Source: Phyllostachys edulis | Lineage: Eukaryota; Streptophyta; Magnoliopsida; Poales; Poaceae | Reading direction: 5' to 3' | Assembly (NCBI GenBank): GCA_036346405.1 | Contig: CM070563.1 | Span: forward strand, 33,779,298-33,843,297 | Length of the DNA stretch: 64,000 bases | Shown: positions 1 through 11,700 of the stretch, in pieces | How the letters are laid out: each line of letters begins with the position of its first letter | Position numbering within the stretch: position 1 is the stretch's first letter | Notes under the pieces: generated by a model | What the model saw: the letters and a program-made list of their open reading frames with translations, nothing else | Database searches by the model: none | Told to the model about the DNA's origin: nothing | Made by a program: the position numbers and the translations under genes

Positions 1-835
1 CAGACGTCACCGGCGGCGGAGAATTTTGAAGATTGAGCTTCGGCACCGAAAGCCCTAAATTTGCAATTGCGCCACCTCTAGGGCTTTAGGAGGAGAACGG
101 GATGGGGATTTGGAATGAGGAGGCACGGGCGATGCTTGAGGTCCTTTTATAGGGTGCGGGCGGCACGGATTTGGAAACCCCCAAAAGAGTCTGAAATGCA
201 TACGAAGCGAATCTCGGGATAGAAGACGATACAGAATCAAATTGGGTTTGATACGGGTGCGAGAAGATAAGGGAAACAATTTGATATGGTTGCGCAAGAT
301 TTTATAGTTGGAGAAGCCGTTGTCAAACGGAGCTCCACAAGGATTTCCATGGCGGATGTTGGCTCGGGCTCGTGAAGACGAAGCCGCGAGGAAGATGACG
401 ACTTGAGCGGACCCACCTAGCAGACGAAGAACGAGGATGCACGCGTGCGGGCTGCGCGTGAAGGTAAAGGCCGAGCGAAAGTAGGCCGAGCAACAGGCCG
501 CACGCGAAGGAAAGGAATTGAGCTGAACGAAAATCGGCCCGAACTGTTTATCTAAGTTTTAATTAGTTTTCTATTTTATAAAATAGCAGAAATTCCAAAT
601 GGCAATTAGAAAATAGCAAATGAACTTGGAAAAATTCTAAAAAAATCTAGAAAATATATCCAAGCACAGAGAACCCAAATAAAATAATTTTTATAATAGT
701 TGATGTTGACATTAATCACATTAAATTGTTTTTGAACTCTGAAAATTCCAATTAAGCTTTTAACTTTACCAAAAAAATTCAAATGGTTAAAAAAAATTCA
801 AACTTCAAAACAGACCAAATTTTTGGGATGTTACA
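1..835 (-). mobile_element. LTR fragment of a Ty3/gypsy (Tekay-like) element, cut by the window edge
   Basis: Read on the minus strand, the sequence starts at 835 with TGTAACATCCCAAAAATTTG, a typical start of grass chromovirus LTRs. It follows a purine-rich tract, so this is a 3' LTR. AT-rich U3-like sequence follows to about 550, then GC-rich sequence that runs off the window, so the LTR end cannot be seen. The ORFs inside are not genes. The family assignment rests on the LTR start and the pol tail beside it. Confidence 0.7.
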
Positions 836-900
836 AACCCTTCCCCCTTAAAAGGAATCTCGTCCCTGAGATTCGGGCTGACTAGAGAGTAGGTTCTGAC
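836..900 (-). other. Polypurine tract and last pol codons of the gypsy element
   Basis: On the minus strand this reads CAGGGACGAGATTCC followed by AAGGGGGAAGGG just before the LTR start at 835. Grass chromovirus polyproteins commonly end in such a sequence directly upstream of the polypurine tract. Only a short tail is present and the rest of pol is absent here. Confidence 0.6.
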
Positions 901-1846
901 GTAGGTCTAACTTAAAGACTTACGAGAAATGACATTCTGAACTGGTTGAACTTCTTCTGTGGTGACATGGGTCAACCTTCCTCTTGCTGCAGTTGATGGA
1001 GTCATGGTAATCAACATTCCAGTAGGAAGCTATACTAGACAGTGACATTAAAACTTCATAACTTTCGCTCTGAAACTCGAAAAGGTGTGATCTTAGACTC
1101 TCTGGAAATATAATGAGATCCTCTACAATAACCTAGTTGGTGAAACTTTCTAATTCGGCCAACTTCTGTATCTAATAATCATATGAATATCCAAGACTAT
1201 AATCTGTCTGACAGAACAACAGCAGTGTAAGAAAAATTCATAACTTTTGAATGGATTAACCAAAATTCAATATTTTTACCAATATGGAAATCTTAAGAAA
1301 TTCCCTACGACAATCATGTTGGGTAAAATCCCAGAATCAGTCCTTAACATATTCTTATTTAATAAGCAAAACTACTGCTAATACTCGTCAGATTTTTTGG
1401 ACAGCTGTAATGAAATCAACGTAACTTCTATACCACAACTCCGAATTGGGTGATTTTTGAACCTATGGAAAGCTGAGAACTAACCCCACAAATCTCTAGG
1501 AGAAGAAATCCTCTAATTCGGACTCTAACTACACGAAAACTGATGCACAAATAATGGACAGAATTCTGGAATTAATCGCAGTAGAACGTTGATCCCCTAA
1601 TCATGGTAATTTATGAATCTAAATCGATCCATGCAACGAGGAATCATTCGCTACCCTTGAAATGGGCCGCCTCCTCCTTTTGTGCCCATGGGCCATGGCC
1701 CACTTTGGCAATTCCCCCCCCCCCCCCCCCCCGCTTGACTATGGGCTGGTGACCCATTTCTCTCTCAATATCTGAATTTTATCTTTTAATTCTCATGATT
1801 TCCTCTCTAATTTTTATTGCACTCTAAAGATAATCGGGATATTACA
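901..1846 (-). repeat. Truncated LTR of a second Tekay-like family
   Basis: The minus strand starts at 1846 with TGTAATATCCCG, as the LTR start at 5895 does, and both continue into similar AT-rich sequence. No LTR end (TTACA-type) is seen before the pol tail near 900, so it is truncated. A run of about 19 C lies at 1714-1732. Sentence-length matches to the solo LTRs at 15479 and 55419 (start TGTAAT, internal stretches with the same character) suggest one broad family. No gene is seen. Confidence 0.5.
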
Positions 1847-2560
1847 AAAATGGGTTCCATGGGTAGTGGCGATCCTTCCGGGTGGTGGCGGTGAGGCAAT
1901 GGGCGGCCAGAGCATCGCCGGCGGTGGCTTCCAGAGGTGGCATGAGAAAGAGCCATGACGTTTTTTGCGAATAGGCAAAGATCAAAGTGAATGGAGATGC
2001 ACATGGGCTCTACGGGACCATGGCGTTACTACTAGCGATGGCACGGGGACCAACAGTCATCGAAGCGGCGGCGGCAATATTTCCCGCAGTAGTGCCATGG
2101 GCGGCCACGGTGAACTCTATGCTACACATGCTGATCTCCCATTCTACCGAGCACATTAGCACTAGGGGCTACTAGAAGCTCACTAAGGAGGTTAACAGCA
2201 TCGGAGCATGACCGAAGAGGGTAGAGCAGCGTGGGGTCGAGGCGGCGGCAATGGCCTCACGATGATGATGAACTACGGCGATGGAGAAGCTACAAGGATC
2301 CATGCATTAGCTCGTGGGTATGCTAAGGATGGTAAAGACGAAAATAATTGATCAGGGACTTACTGATCCGCGAGAAACAACGAAAATGGCAACGGCAGAC
2401 GAAAATGGGGAAGATGACGAGGATGCCCAGATTCTTTGCGAGATGGTCAACATTAAGTGAGGGGATTGCACAATTAGGGGATGGAACATGTGATGATGCA
2501 TCCATATACACTTATTTCTTGAGAGCCAATTATGATATTTGTGAAAACTTTGATCCTACA
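1847..2560. other. No recognisable gene
   Basis: This is moderately GC-rich sequence with overlapping short ORFs in several frames. None has a familiar motif or supported structure. It is probably internal or LTR sequence of one of the flanking retroelements, but I cannot assign it. Confidence 0.3.
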
Positions 2561-3221
2561 TAAGACTAGCTATTGAGTTTGCTTTGGGGCTGCACTTTTA
2601 TCTTCCAATTATTCAAAACGGAAAGTTGGTCATTTGATTAAGCTCAATGATCTTGTGTTCTTTGGTTTCGGTCATTAGCAAAAAGAAGAAAGAAAAGAAG
2701 AGAGAGCAAGAAAAAAAAACCGACGCAAGAAAGGAAAAAAAGAAAAGTGGTGGCCGAACCCTTTTGCCTAGATTGAGAGTTGTCCTCTCTTGCATTTAGT
2801 TGGTGATTTGTGCAATCTTCACTTATATCTTGTTAGCTCATTCGTTGGTTGCATTAAGGTATAGCATCTTTGTGTGTATGTGTGTTGCCTTGATCTCCAC
2901 ATATATATTACGTGCATCAATTATTCATCTAATTCTAGCATGGATTTTTACTTATCAAATAAAATTCTCGAATTCATATTGTGTAGGATATACACTTTAC
3001 CCTCCAAGCTCCACATATAATCGTTGTTAGTGCAATTACTTGGCCATCAACTTGCTTGACATATCATTTGAGTTGATCCACACCACCCAAGTGCAAGGTC
3101 CTTCGCAATTCAGCATAGGGTGAGTAAGAATTTTAGTGGTAAGGAAAGGTGAGGTTGAGAGAAAGAGCTACATATTTCCAAATATATACACTTGTTTCTT
3201 GTTGTTTTTGCACTAATAACA

Positions 3222-4204
3222 ATGGCAGGTTACAACCATGTGAAACTTCCTTTCTATGGAAGTTATGATCCGGAGGAGTACCTTGAGTGAGAAGGACAAA
3301 TGGATAAGTTGATTAAATTTCAAAAACATCCCACAACATAAGAGGTGACGAGAGCCATTAGAGAGTTTGAAGACTATGCTTATAGTTGGTGGCAACAATT
3401 CATTGGGAAACTACTTGTTACATCTTGGTTAGATTTAAAGAGGGTCATGAGAAGAGAATTTGTACCATCCTCTTATGAGCAAGAGCTACTTCACCACTTG
3501 GAGAGCATTACACAAGGGTCGAAAGTTGTTCAAGAGTATTATTTTGATATAGGAAGTGCAATGAGTCGTGCTGGTATTACTAGTACATTTAAACAAAAGG
3601 CATACTTCAAAGGAGGTTTGAATTCTAAGATCGCTGCTGCACTTAATCATAAATACTTTAGTAGTATGCAAGAACTTATGATTTGTGCTCTTGATGAAGA
3701 GGAGAGGATGTGTAATTCCATCATATGTGGGTTGAGAGCGTCCCAATTGATAGTGTGAGAGATACGCCAACAGAAAAGCGAAAGGTAGAATATAGGAAGA
3801 GTGAGGATATTTTTGAGACTAACCTATTACTCTCTACTTCTAGTATTGTTTCTCACATTGTGCAGGTTGACAATGAATTGGATGAGTTGAACGCTAAATA
3901 ACCCGCACCATTGGGAAAGAAGGATGAGGAGATAACCATGGATGGAGATGGGATGCTTGCTGCCTCATTATTACATCATGAAGAAACGCTATCTACAGCA
4001 CCTGCAACAACTGAGGAGGACGTTAAAGGTAACAATAATGGTGTTGAATTGGTAGTTCATGAAGAAATTGTAAGTAATAGTGAGAATTCTTATGCTCAAT
4101 TGGAAATTCTACGTGCTGAATTTGATATACTTAGTGTACATAATGTAGAGTTGATTACTCATAATGAAGCTCTTACTAGAATATCCCCTAGTGATTCTTT
4201 ATGA
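3222..4204 (+). pseudogene. Gag protein, broken (retrotrans_gag family)
   Basis: Translation from the ATG at 3222 starts like plant gypsy Gag: a KLPFYGSYDPEEYLE segment, an FEDYAYSWWQQ core segment, then RREFVPSSYEQELLHHLESI and QGSKVVQEYY, which matches the capsid-like region of retrotrans_gag. In-frame stops occur after EEYLE and within the next 20 residues, and a frame change is needed near 3760-3900. The part at 3911-4204 is acidic and ends in VELITHNEAL..RIS, a motif shared with the element at 48.5-49.6 kb. Gag would form the virus-like particle. This copy cannot make a full protein. Confidence 0.7.
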
Positions 4205-4580
4205 TATATCATGTTCGATGGTCTTATAGAGCTATCTAGTGTGATTGAGAGTTTCTGAAATTGCATGTTTAAAATCGCTAGCTAGTACCTACACCTCCAC
4301 TTATAAATTTAAGTTGATTGGAGATTATAGTGTAGACAACAAGTTTCATGTTTATCGAATATGCATTACCTGTGATAAGCTTGCTGAATTGAAAATGCAT
4401 GTTTTGGACAAAACATCTTTTGGGCAATGTCATGATCACTTAGAGATAAGTTTAAATATGAGTGCTTACTGTCTAGAAAGATTTATAAAGCCTACTCAGT
4501 TATCTTTTGTTGAACAATCATGTATAAGAAGTCAGAGTAGCGCAATTGAAGCATGGAAGGCACAAACAATTTTCCCTTAA
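4205..4580 (+). pseudogene. Conserved C-terminal domain of the gag-only element, unknown function
   Basis: The frame downstream of gag encodes SLASTYTSTYKFKLIGDYSV, then VDNKFHVYRICITCD and an ELK segment. Nearly the same order of motifs (STYTYYFKLIGDYGVDNQF, VY, ICITCD, ELK) is found in the minus-strand element at about 48800. I know no standard retrotransposon domain with this signature. It is not protease, RT, RNase H or integrase. Stops and a frame change separate it from the upstream gag. Confidence 0.55.
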
Positions 4581-5130
4581 ACAGAATTCGGCCCCGAATT
4601 CTACTCGCCGTTCTACTCGTAAGAACACCAAAACTGAAATTAGACAATGATTAACACGTACCTGTTGTGAACAACTCTGGATATTGCTCGTGCAGGTGAG
4701 ACTCCAACTCTCAAGTCACCTCCCACTTGGACTGATGCGACAACGGCACCTTAATGTATACCAACATCTTGTGCCTCAATACCCGCTCCGACCTCTCCAG
4801 AACACAAACTGGACGAGACTCAGTAGTGAGATCTTGCTCCATTGTCAATGGCTCCAAAGAAATCTAATTCTCCGGATCCTTCAGGTACTTCCTCAGCATC
4901 GAGAAGTGAAAGACATTATGATCTCCGTGTATGGACTCAAGAAGATCTAAGCGATAAGCCAACTTCCTAATTCTTGCAATAATCGGGAACAGTCCAACGT
5001 ACCTCGGGCTAAGCTTCCCTTTGGTATCGAACCGAACAATGCCTTTGGTGGGAGACACTCTCAAGAGCACCTGATCACCCACCGCAAACTCCAAGTCACG
5101 CCTCATCACATATGCACCTAGCCTCCTCAC
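4581..5130 (-). pseudogene. Pol C-terminal end (integrase tail and chromodomain-like), Tekay-like gypsy
   Basis: The minus-strand frame from 5130 reads DLEFAVGDQVLLRVSPTKGI, then KGKLSPRYVGLFPI and FHFSMLRKYL, which is the classic C-terminal region of gypsy integrase (the GPY/F-like module). A following stretch near 4850-4660 encodes a decayed chromodomain-like segment ending in a YPELF motif. The tail at 4580-4620 is an imperfect palindrome around GAATTCGGGGCCGAATTC, common before chromovirus polypurine tracts. All upstream pol domains are missing. Confidence 0.75.
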
Positions 5131-5895
5131 CTTCCCGAGACCATAATTTTTCTCACAACTCTAAATATAGTGTTATAGATCTTCATGGAAAGCTAATGAA
5201 ATTATCCACATTTGTTCTAACTAGCCGAAACCCTAAATCCGAACGTAAACAGCTCTAATTGCCCCTGCAAAGTTCTGCAACGCAATTCGACGAACTAGGG
5301 TTTACTGAAATCTACACTTCCCATGGGCCAAACGATCTACAAATTGAACACTTAATCTAGGACCAACTAAAGACTTTCATATCGTTACCCTTGAAGAACA
5401 CGACGACGATCACGAATGGATCACCAAAACCCTAGCTCTCTCTTCTTTCGTCCTTCCCTAGCCTATCTTTCCCCTTGCCTTGCCCTTCCCTTTGCCTTCT
5501 CTATCTGGCAGTAGCACCACACCACTAGGGAGGCGTGGCACCCACTTGCCTTGACGCGGCAGTGCACGATGGCACTTCGGTAGGGCTACGACATGACTAG
5601 GCTACCACGGCAACTGTTGCCCTTGCCGCGACAGCACATGATAGCGTCTCGGCACATGTGGACTGCCACGACAAGGCTCGACAGCCATAGGGTTGTAGCA
5701 TCAGGCGACGACAGGTGGTGGATAGTAGGGGCGGATAGGGTTTGGAGCCACCACCCCCCCTCTTGCTCTTATGGCTAGCTGGCCCCTTGGGCCAAAGGCC
5801 CAAGTTCTAATTCCTCTCCTAAATTCTGAAATTTGCCTTTTAAAATCCATTTAATTACATTTCTAATTCACTTAAAGTTTAAACGGGATATTACA
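5131..5895 (-). repeat. Truncated LTR fused to the pol tail
   Basis: The minus strand begins at 5895 with TGTAATATCCCG, as an LTR should, and runs about 740 bp before it joins the integrase tail near 5150. A normal element would have gag and most of pol between these parts, so a large internal deletion is the simplest reading. No target duplication could be checked because the lower end is lost. Confidence 0.55.
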
Positions 5896-7243
5896 TTATG
5901 AATAAACAAGGTATTACATAAAGTTTTGATTTACTCATTATCATCATAGATCAATTAGAAAAAAAAAGTGCCAACGAGAATAAATACTAGATCAAATGAG
6001 GAAATCCAAAGAAAGCAAAGTATCGCAGAATCGCAAGAAATCAATCTTGCTAGTGCAAGGAAACCAACTATAGGAGAACACAAGAGTAAGGGATAGATAT
6101 ATCAGTTTAATGTGAGGAAACTAAAGGGAGCAAAGAATCGCAAGAAATCAATATTCCTATCGTGGGGTCTAACGACATCATGTGATAGTTCGATCATGGA
6201 CTCGATCTTACAACCAACATTTTTTTTACCTAAATCTTCAACCAAATTTAGCATAGATATGTACTTTCCTAATCCAATCATACCAAGAGGCCTAGAGATA
6301 TCTTTTCCATAACAAAGGGGCAAATTCTATCTTGAATACTCACATCCCTCCACATATTTCATAGTAAACCCAAGAGACTACCTAATTACGAAATAGAGTT
6401 TGACAACTCTAAGAGAACCATTACATATGTAGAAAACCACGATGATCTCAGCTCAAAAGATCACATCAATACTTATGAGACCAACACATAAGTGTATAAC
6501 AATCCCTGTATTGTCTCAAGGTGGGTCAATCCAACATCATATTCACCAATATGTCATCGATTTGATATCTGATATCTATAATCCGTGAAATGATCATCAA
6601 TCAATATATATAAATCATGTGTACCACATTATGATACAAGATCATAAACCATTAACAATAATATCATAATATGAATAAATAGTTCCACCAACTAGCCACG
6701 TACTTGTTAATCGATATAAAATGATAATTTATTCAAGGAATAGAATAAAGTATAATTCAAAAGTGCATAAACATAAAATAAAAAAACAAACAAACAATAC
6801 AACCATCCCATCTACATATCACTTACAATCTGCTCCGCTGGAAACAATCCTTCAAACATCGCAAAGCATCTTGGTTGTTCTGTATATGTTACGAGCTTAA
6901 AAATGTGAGAAATCAGCTTTTTTTCTAACAAGTATCAGACAACCATAACACTTTATGCACCGGTATTCCCTAGTTTTCTTACTGCGAATCTGTGATGGCC
7001 AAACAGTTACTTTATTTCTAGCTAGTGCACCCCACGCCAATGGCACTCCAGTGTAGGGTGTATTTCTTTAATAATGCATTCCAAGCAAACGAACAACGAG
7101 GACCTGTACTTAGACCACCAAAAGTTGAGCAGCACAGTTTTGCCTGCAGAAACTTTGTTACATTGTATATGCTCAGTTCCTAATAGAAAGAATGCCTTCG
7201 ATCTCTAGCTTCTAGTGACTAGTGTGTGTCACCAGTAATAGAT
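5896..7243. other. TRM1 downstream region and 3' UTR, no other gene
   Basis: AT-rich sequence follows the TRM1 stop codon (minus strand). An AATAAA-like signal on the minus strand lies near 7010, which could serve for polyadenylation about 230 bases after the stop. No other coding evidence was seen. The exact 3' UTR end is unknown. Confidence 0.4.
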
Positions 7244-8784
7244 TTAGAATTTGTCCATGGGCAGTATCTTTGGTGGTCTACCAGCCTTTCTCATAGGACC
7301 CCAATATTTCTCAGGATTAGGTACAAATCTTGGGCTCTTCCGTGCTACTAAACCCCCAGGTACTTGGGAAAATTTTGCCTGGCAGTTGTCCATTGAGAAA
7401 AAAGGACAAACAGTTAGATATGGAAGAAATATTCAGCGAATTCAACTATAAAACTAGACGGAATAACAGAGGCTTTAGAAGTATGAAGAATTGAAATATA
7501 TAATGCTTCGTTTGATATAACTTATAATCATATCTAAGAATATGCTTTGAATAATTATTTAAATAAAAAATATATTCATGGCAAAGAGAGAATAGCTAGT
7601 TCAGTAACATGTCCTCAAATATAAGTAATATATCTACTGAACATGATAATAGTTAAATTGCTACAAGAGTTTTTTCAAAAAAAAAATCACGAAGTAAATG
7701 ACTATTCAAGACCAAGACGAGATAAATGCAACAGTTGGTATGCTTGAATTTAGCGCACACCAGGCCAATGTTAGGTGTATTTTTTACAAGAATTTGAGGT
7801 GTTGGCAGCTAGTTTGGAGGACTTCAGATGAGTTTATAGGGGTTGATCTAATTATACAGTTGTATTTACCTCACATCGAACAAACAGGAAAAACCAGCAA
7901 AATTGACCAATTTCCACAAGGAGAGAGCTAGCGCTGGGTAAAAATTGATCACTTTTAGCTACCGTCTCAATTTAATTTCCAGCAGCTGAGTTTGACTAGT
8001 GCTAGTCTGGCTCGCCTCTGTTACTGGCTTAAAACACCATCAGCCACCTGGTGGGAACTTGCCGAGAACAAGGCTTCATACATGAAACCAAACATCAATA
8101 GTACAAGAAATGGTTTGTTTTGTTTTGAACACTATCTTTCAGACAATATATTAAATGTGCAGGTAACAGGGAAAGCCCTGTGATGAGCAGAAAAGGGCTT
8201 TCAGGGTTTTACCATGTCCAAGTCACTCAAGGTTAGCTTCACATAGTTTTGTCAGATAAATACAAGAAGAAATACACACAAGCTTATGCAGATTGCAGAC
8301 AACATTATAAACTAAAAGCTCAAGCTTGAAATAAGTGATTTGCAAGCATATCCATCTTCAGCTTTGCATGGTAACTTTTTTCTACTCACTTTTCAGAGAA
8401 AAGATACAAAACTGTGATTTATAAACTATACCTGCAATTTAGGCCCTTGGGAAAGTATCCTGTTACCTGGATGATTTCCAGGTCGATTTTTTACCGGGTG
8501 AAGTTTGACCTGCAGAAAGAAATCCACCAATAGATCAGTCAATTGTGGCTGATCAACCTAGGAAAACTAAAGATTGTATCATACCATACCCAACATCGCA
8601 TAATGTCCCAAATTATAGACATTGGGGCATCTGTTTTAAGAGCTAGTGGATCCACATGGCTGCCTGATATTTGATACCCAGCATTTCTGATAGCAGAATG
8701 AAACAAACCCATGGTTGGATTGGTGCACTTCAATGTAGCACATAAATTGTGAAGGCTGAGAAATAAAGGTGCATTGGCCAATTC
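7244..8784 (-). CDS. TRM1: TRM1 exons 11-13 (C terminus)
   Basis: Exon 11 (8784-8590) encodes ELANAPLFLSLHNLCATLKC through HVDPLALKTDAPMSIIWDIM and ends at RCW. Exon 12 (8509-8432) adds VKLHPVKNRPGNHPGNRI. Exon 13 (7378-7244) adds RFVPNPEKYWGPMRKAGRP and stops with TAA at 7246-7244. These match the conserved Trm1 C-terminal domain. Intron 12 (7379-8431) is 1.05 kb and holds no recognised gene. Confidence 0.92.
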
Positions 8785-11700
8785 CTGCACAAGAAAATGC
8801 CATGTGTGATTTACGGATCCAATATATACGTCAAAATGGTTATAAGTACATCTGATTGTGCACTCAGTTTAAATATTCTTTGTTTTAATGCCTGCTATTA
8901 AACATCAAACTTTTTGTTTTGGCAAAACATGTTGTCTACAAACTATGGACTATGGAGTATGGCCCCCAAGAAGAGCTCACCTACTTGGTCGGGCAATACT
9001 TGGCAGAGTACAATGAAGCATTCCACATTGAGAAAGAAAATAAAGCAAGCTAGTGTATCAAGATGGAGACCAGTTGCTGAAAGTAAAGGTCCACGCTTCT
9101 TTCCTTCTGGGTACACATCAGAGGAAATGGGTGGTTATCAGGCATGGCAGTGGTGTCATGCAAGCTGCAGGTACTGATTGCTGAGCGTGGGGCGCCTAAT
9201 GGATATTCAGAATGCATTGCAAGCAGAAGCAATGGCCTGTTTACAAGCTTTGTCACTAGCTTTTGACCTCGGAATGGGTAACAACTTCCTGGCAGATGCT
9301 AGCAATCTGGTAGCAGAATTGCGATTGGAGGAGTGTAATAAAGTAAAGGCTTTAGTGATGTTCAAAGAAGCAAGGATAATGCTGGTCAGCGGTTTTAACT
9401 CTTTTCATGCGGGTGTCTGTTGTAGAGTTTGTAACAATGTAGTGCATGCCCTTGCAAAGTTTGGGCAGGTGTGGATCTCCTCCAGTCACCATGTCGGTGG
9501 ACTGGGATGCCTCCTGAGTCTTGATACTGAACTAGTAACCAGCAATTTGTTATGAACCGAAGTACCTCTCAAAGAAGAACGAAGATAGTAGGGATGGGAA
9601 GCCAGAATTAGACAGGATGAATAAGGATTTGAGGAAGATATTTGTATTGATTCATAATGCTTGTCTTTCAATTACAGAACCTCCGAACTCTTTATATAGT
9701 GCAAGAGTCGGATTGATATCTAACTCTAACAGTCCTACTTGAATACAACTCGTATTGAACTCTTACTATCCTGAACCTTCTATAGTTGAACTCCCCGAAT
9801 CAACCTGTTGTTTATTCCTTCGCTGGTATTGAATACCGACAAAACTGTTCGTAACATTTCTCCCTTCCTTTTGAAACAGCTTGTCTTCAAGCGGATATTT
9901 AGGAAATTCGCGTTGAAATTCTTCTCTGATAATCCAAGTTTCTTCTGCCTCGGACGTAGCATCAGTCTTCCACTACACCCATAATTCCCACACACCTCGA
10001 TTAAGTCGTGTGCGAACGATACTCGCGGGTTGCATTTGCACACGGCCATGATGTAATGGGGGTAACTCCGGAACATGCCCAGGAGGAGTGCCAACAAATG
10101 GTTTGAGATCGGAGACGTGAAAAACATTATGGATTCAGCCTGCTCCAGAAGTGCCAGCCTATATGCAACCTGACCGATCATGGAAACAACTCGATATGGA
10201 TCGAAAAAACGGGGACGCAATTTGCTATTACGACCCGGAGCAATAGCAAAAATTTGTCTCTGATGTAACCAGAGCCAAACCCAATCACCTTACTGAAATT
10301 GTAGTTCATGACGTTTATCATCTGTCAAACTCTTCATGTGATGTTGAGATTGAAGCAACCTTAAACGAATTTCCTAGAGATTCATCGCGGTTGGCTAGTA
10401 ATTGTTGAACTTTCGGAGCTGTAGCTGTGCCATCTTTATGAGGGGCCAATGGAGGAGGCTGCCGCCCATAGACCACTTCGAAGGGGGTGGATTTAAGAGC
10501 CGAATGATATGACGTATTGTAGCAGAATTCAGTCCAAGCCAACCATTGTGGCCATGATCTCACCCGATCGCCACATAAGCAACGAATATACATTTCAATC
10601 GTCCGATTAACCACCTCAGATTGTCCACCCGATTGTAGATGATATGATGTGCTCATGTGTAGCTTAATGCCGGCTAACCTGAAAAGATCTTTCCAAAATT
10701 GGATAGTGAAAATCTTGTCACGATCACTGACAATCGATTCCGGAAACCCATGTAACCAGACAATACCGTCGAAAAAGACTTGCGCGACAGACTGAGCTGT
10801 AAACGGATGACTCAATGTAAGAAAATGAGCATACTTTGAAAATCTGTCAACTACGGTCATAATGACCGTCTTGGTAGCAACTTTGAGCAAACCTTCGATG
10901 AAATCCGTACAAATATCAACCCAAACACGATGAGGTACCGGTAAAGGCTGGAGTAATCCCACAGGACACAACTGAGATGATTTGTGCTTCTGACAAGCGA
11001 CACACACGAATAAACTGTTGAAGCAAATGTCAACCTCCGGGTATGTAAAAACTCGCCTGGATGTGATGCCAAGTTTTAGTGATACCTTCATGATCCACCG
11101 AATGGGCAACAGAAAAGATTTGTTGAATGCCTAGAAAATCAGCTGGAATAAATATACGTCGTTGACACAGCAATAAGACATCCAAAAATTCCCATTCGAC
11201 TCATAACGAACCAGCAGTCCATTCGTTGTACTTGGCAGTCCAGGATGCCTGAGCTTTGAGTTGACAACATAGATCATCCTAATATGCAAATTCGGTAGTC
11301 GACAGCACATGCAAAACAATATCTTCATGCTGACGGGAGAGCACATCTGCTACAATGTTTTCCTTGACAATATCTTCATGCTGACGGGAGAGCACATCTG
11401 CTACAATGTTTTCCTTGCCCGATTTGTATTCTACTGCAAAATCATAGCCCCTAGGATCCACTGATGTTGTGGCACCATTGTCAAACGTTGATCCAATAAA
11501 TGTTGCATACTATAATGATCTGTCCTGACACGAAACTTGCGACCCCAGGTGTAAGGCCTCCAATGTCGAACAGCGAACACTAGCCCAATAAGTTCCCGTT
11601 CATAAGCAGGAAGTTTAGCCTGATGAGGAGCCACTGATTTGCTAAAAATGCAATGGGCCGACCACCCTGGTGCAGGACGGCACCAAAACTGACCCCGATG

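Larger units (their letters stand above)
2561..4580 (+). mobile_element. Degenerate gag-only LTR-retrotransposon (leader and gag)
   Basis: This block has a long untranslated leader (2561-3221) and then a gag reading frame, with no protease, reverse transcriptase or integrase. It ends sharply at about 4580, where minus-strand pol-tail sequence of another element begins, so its 3' end is lost. No LTR was recognised on the left. Its gag C-terminal part resembles that of the complete gag-only element at 47650-52043, so both belong to a related non-autonomous group. Confidence 0.55.
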
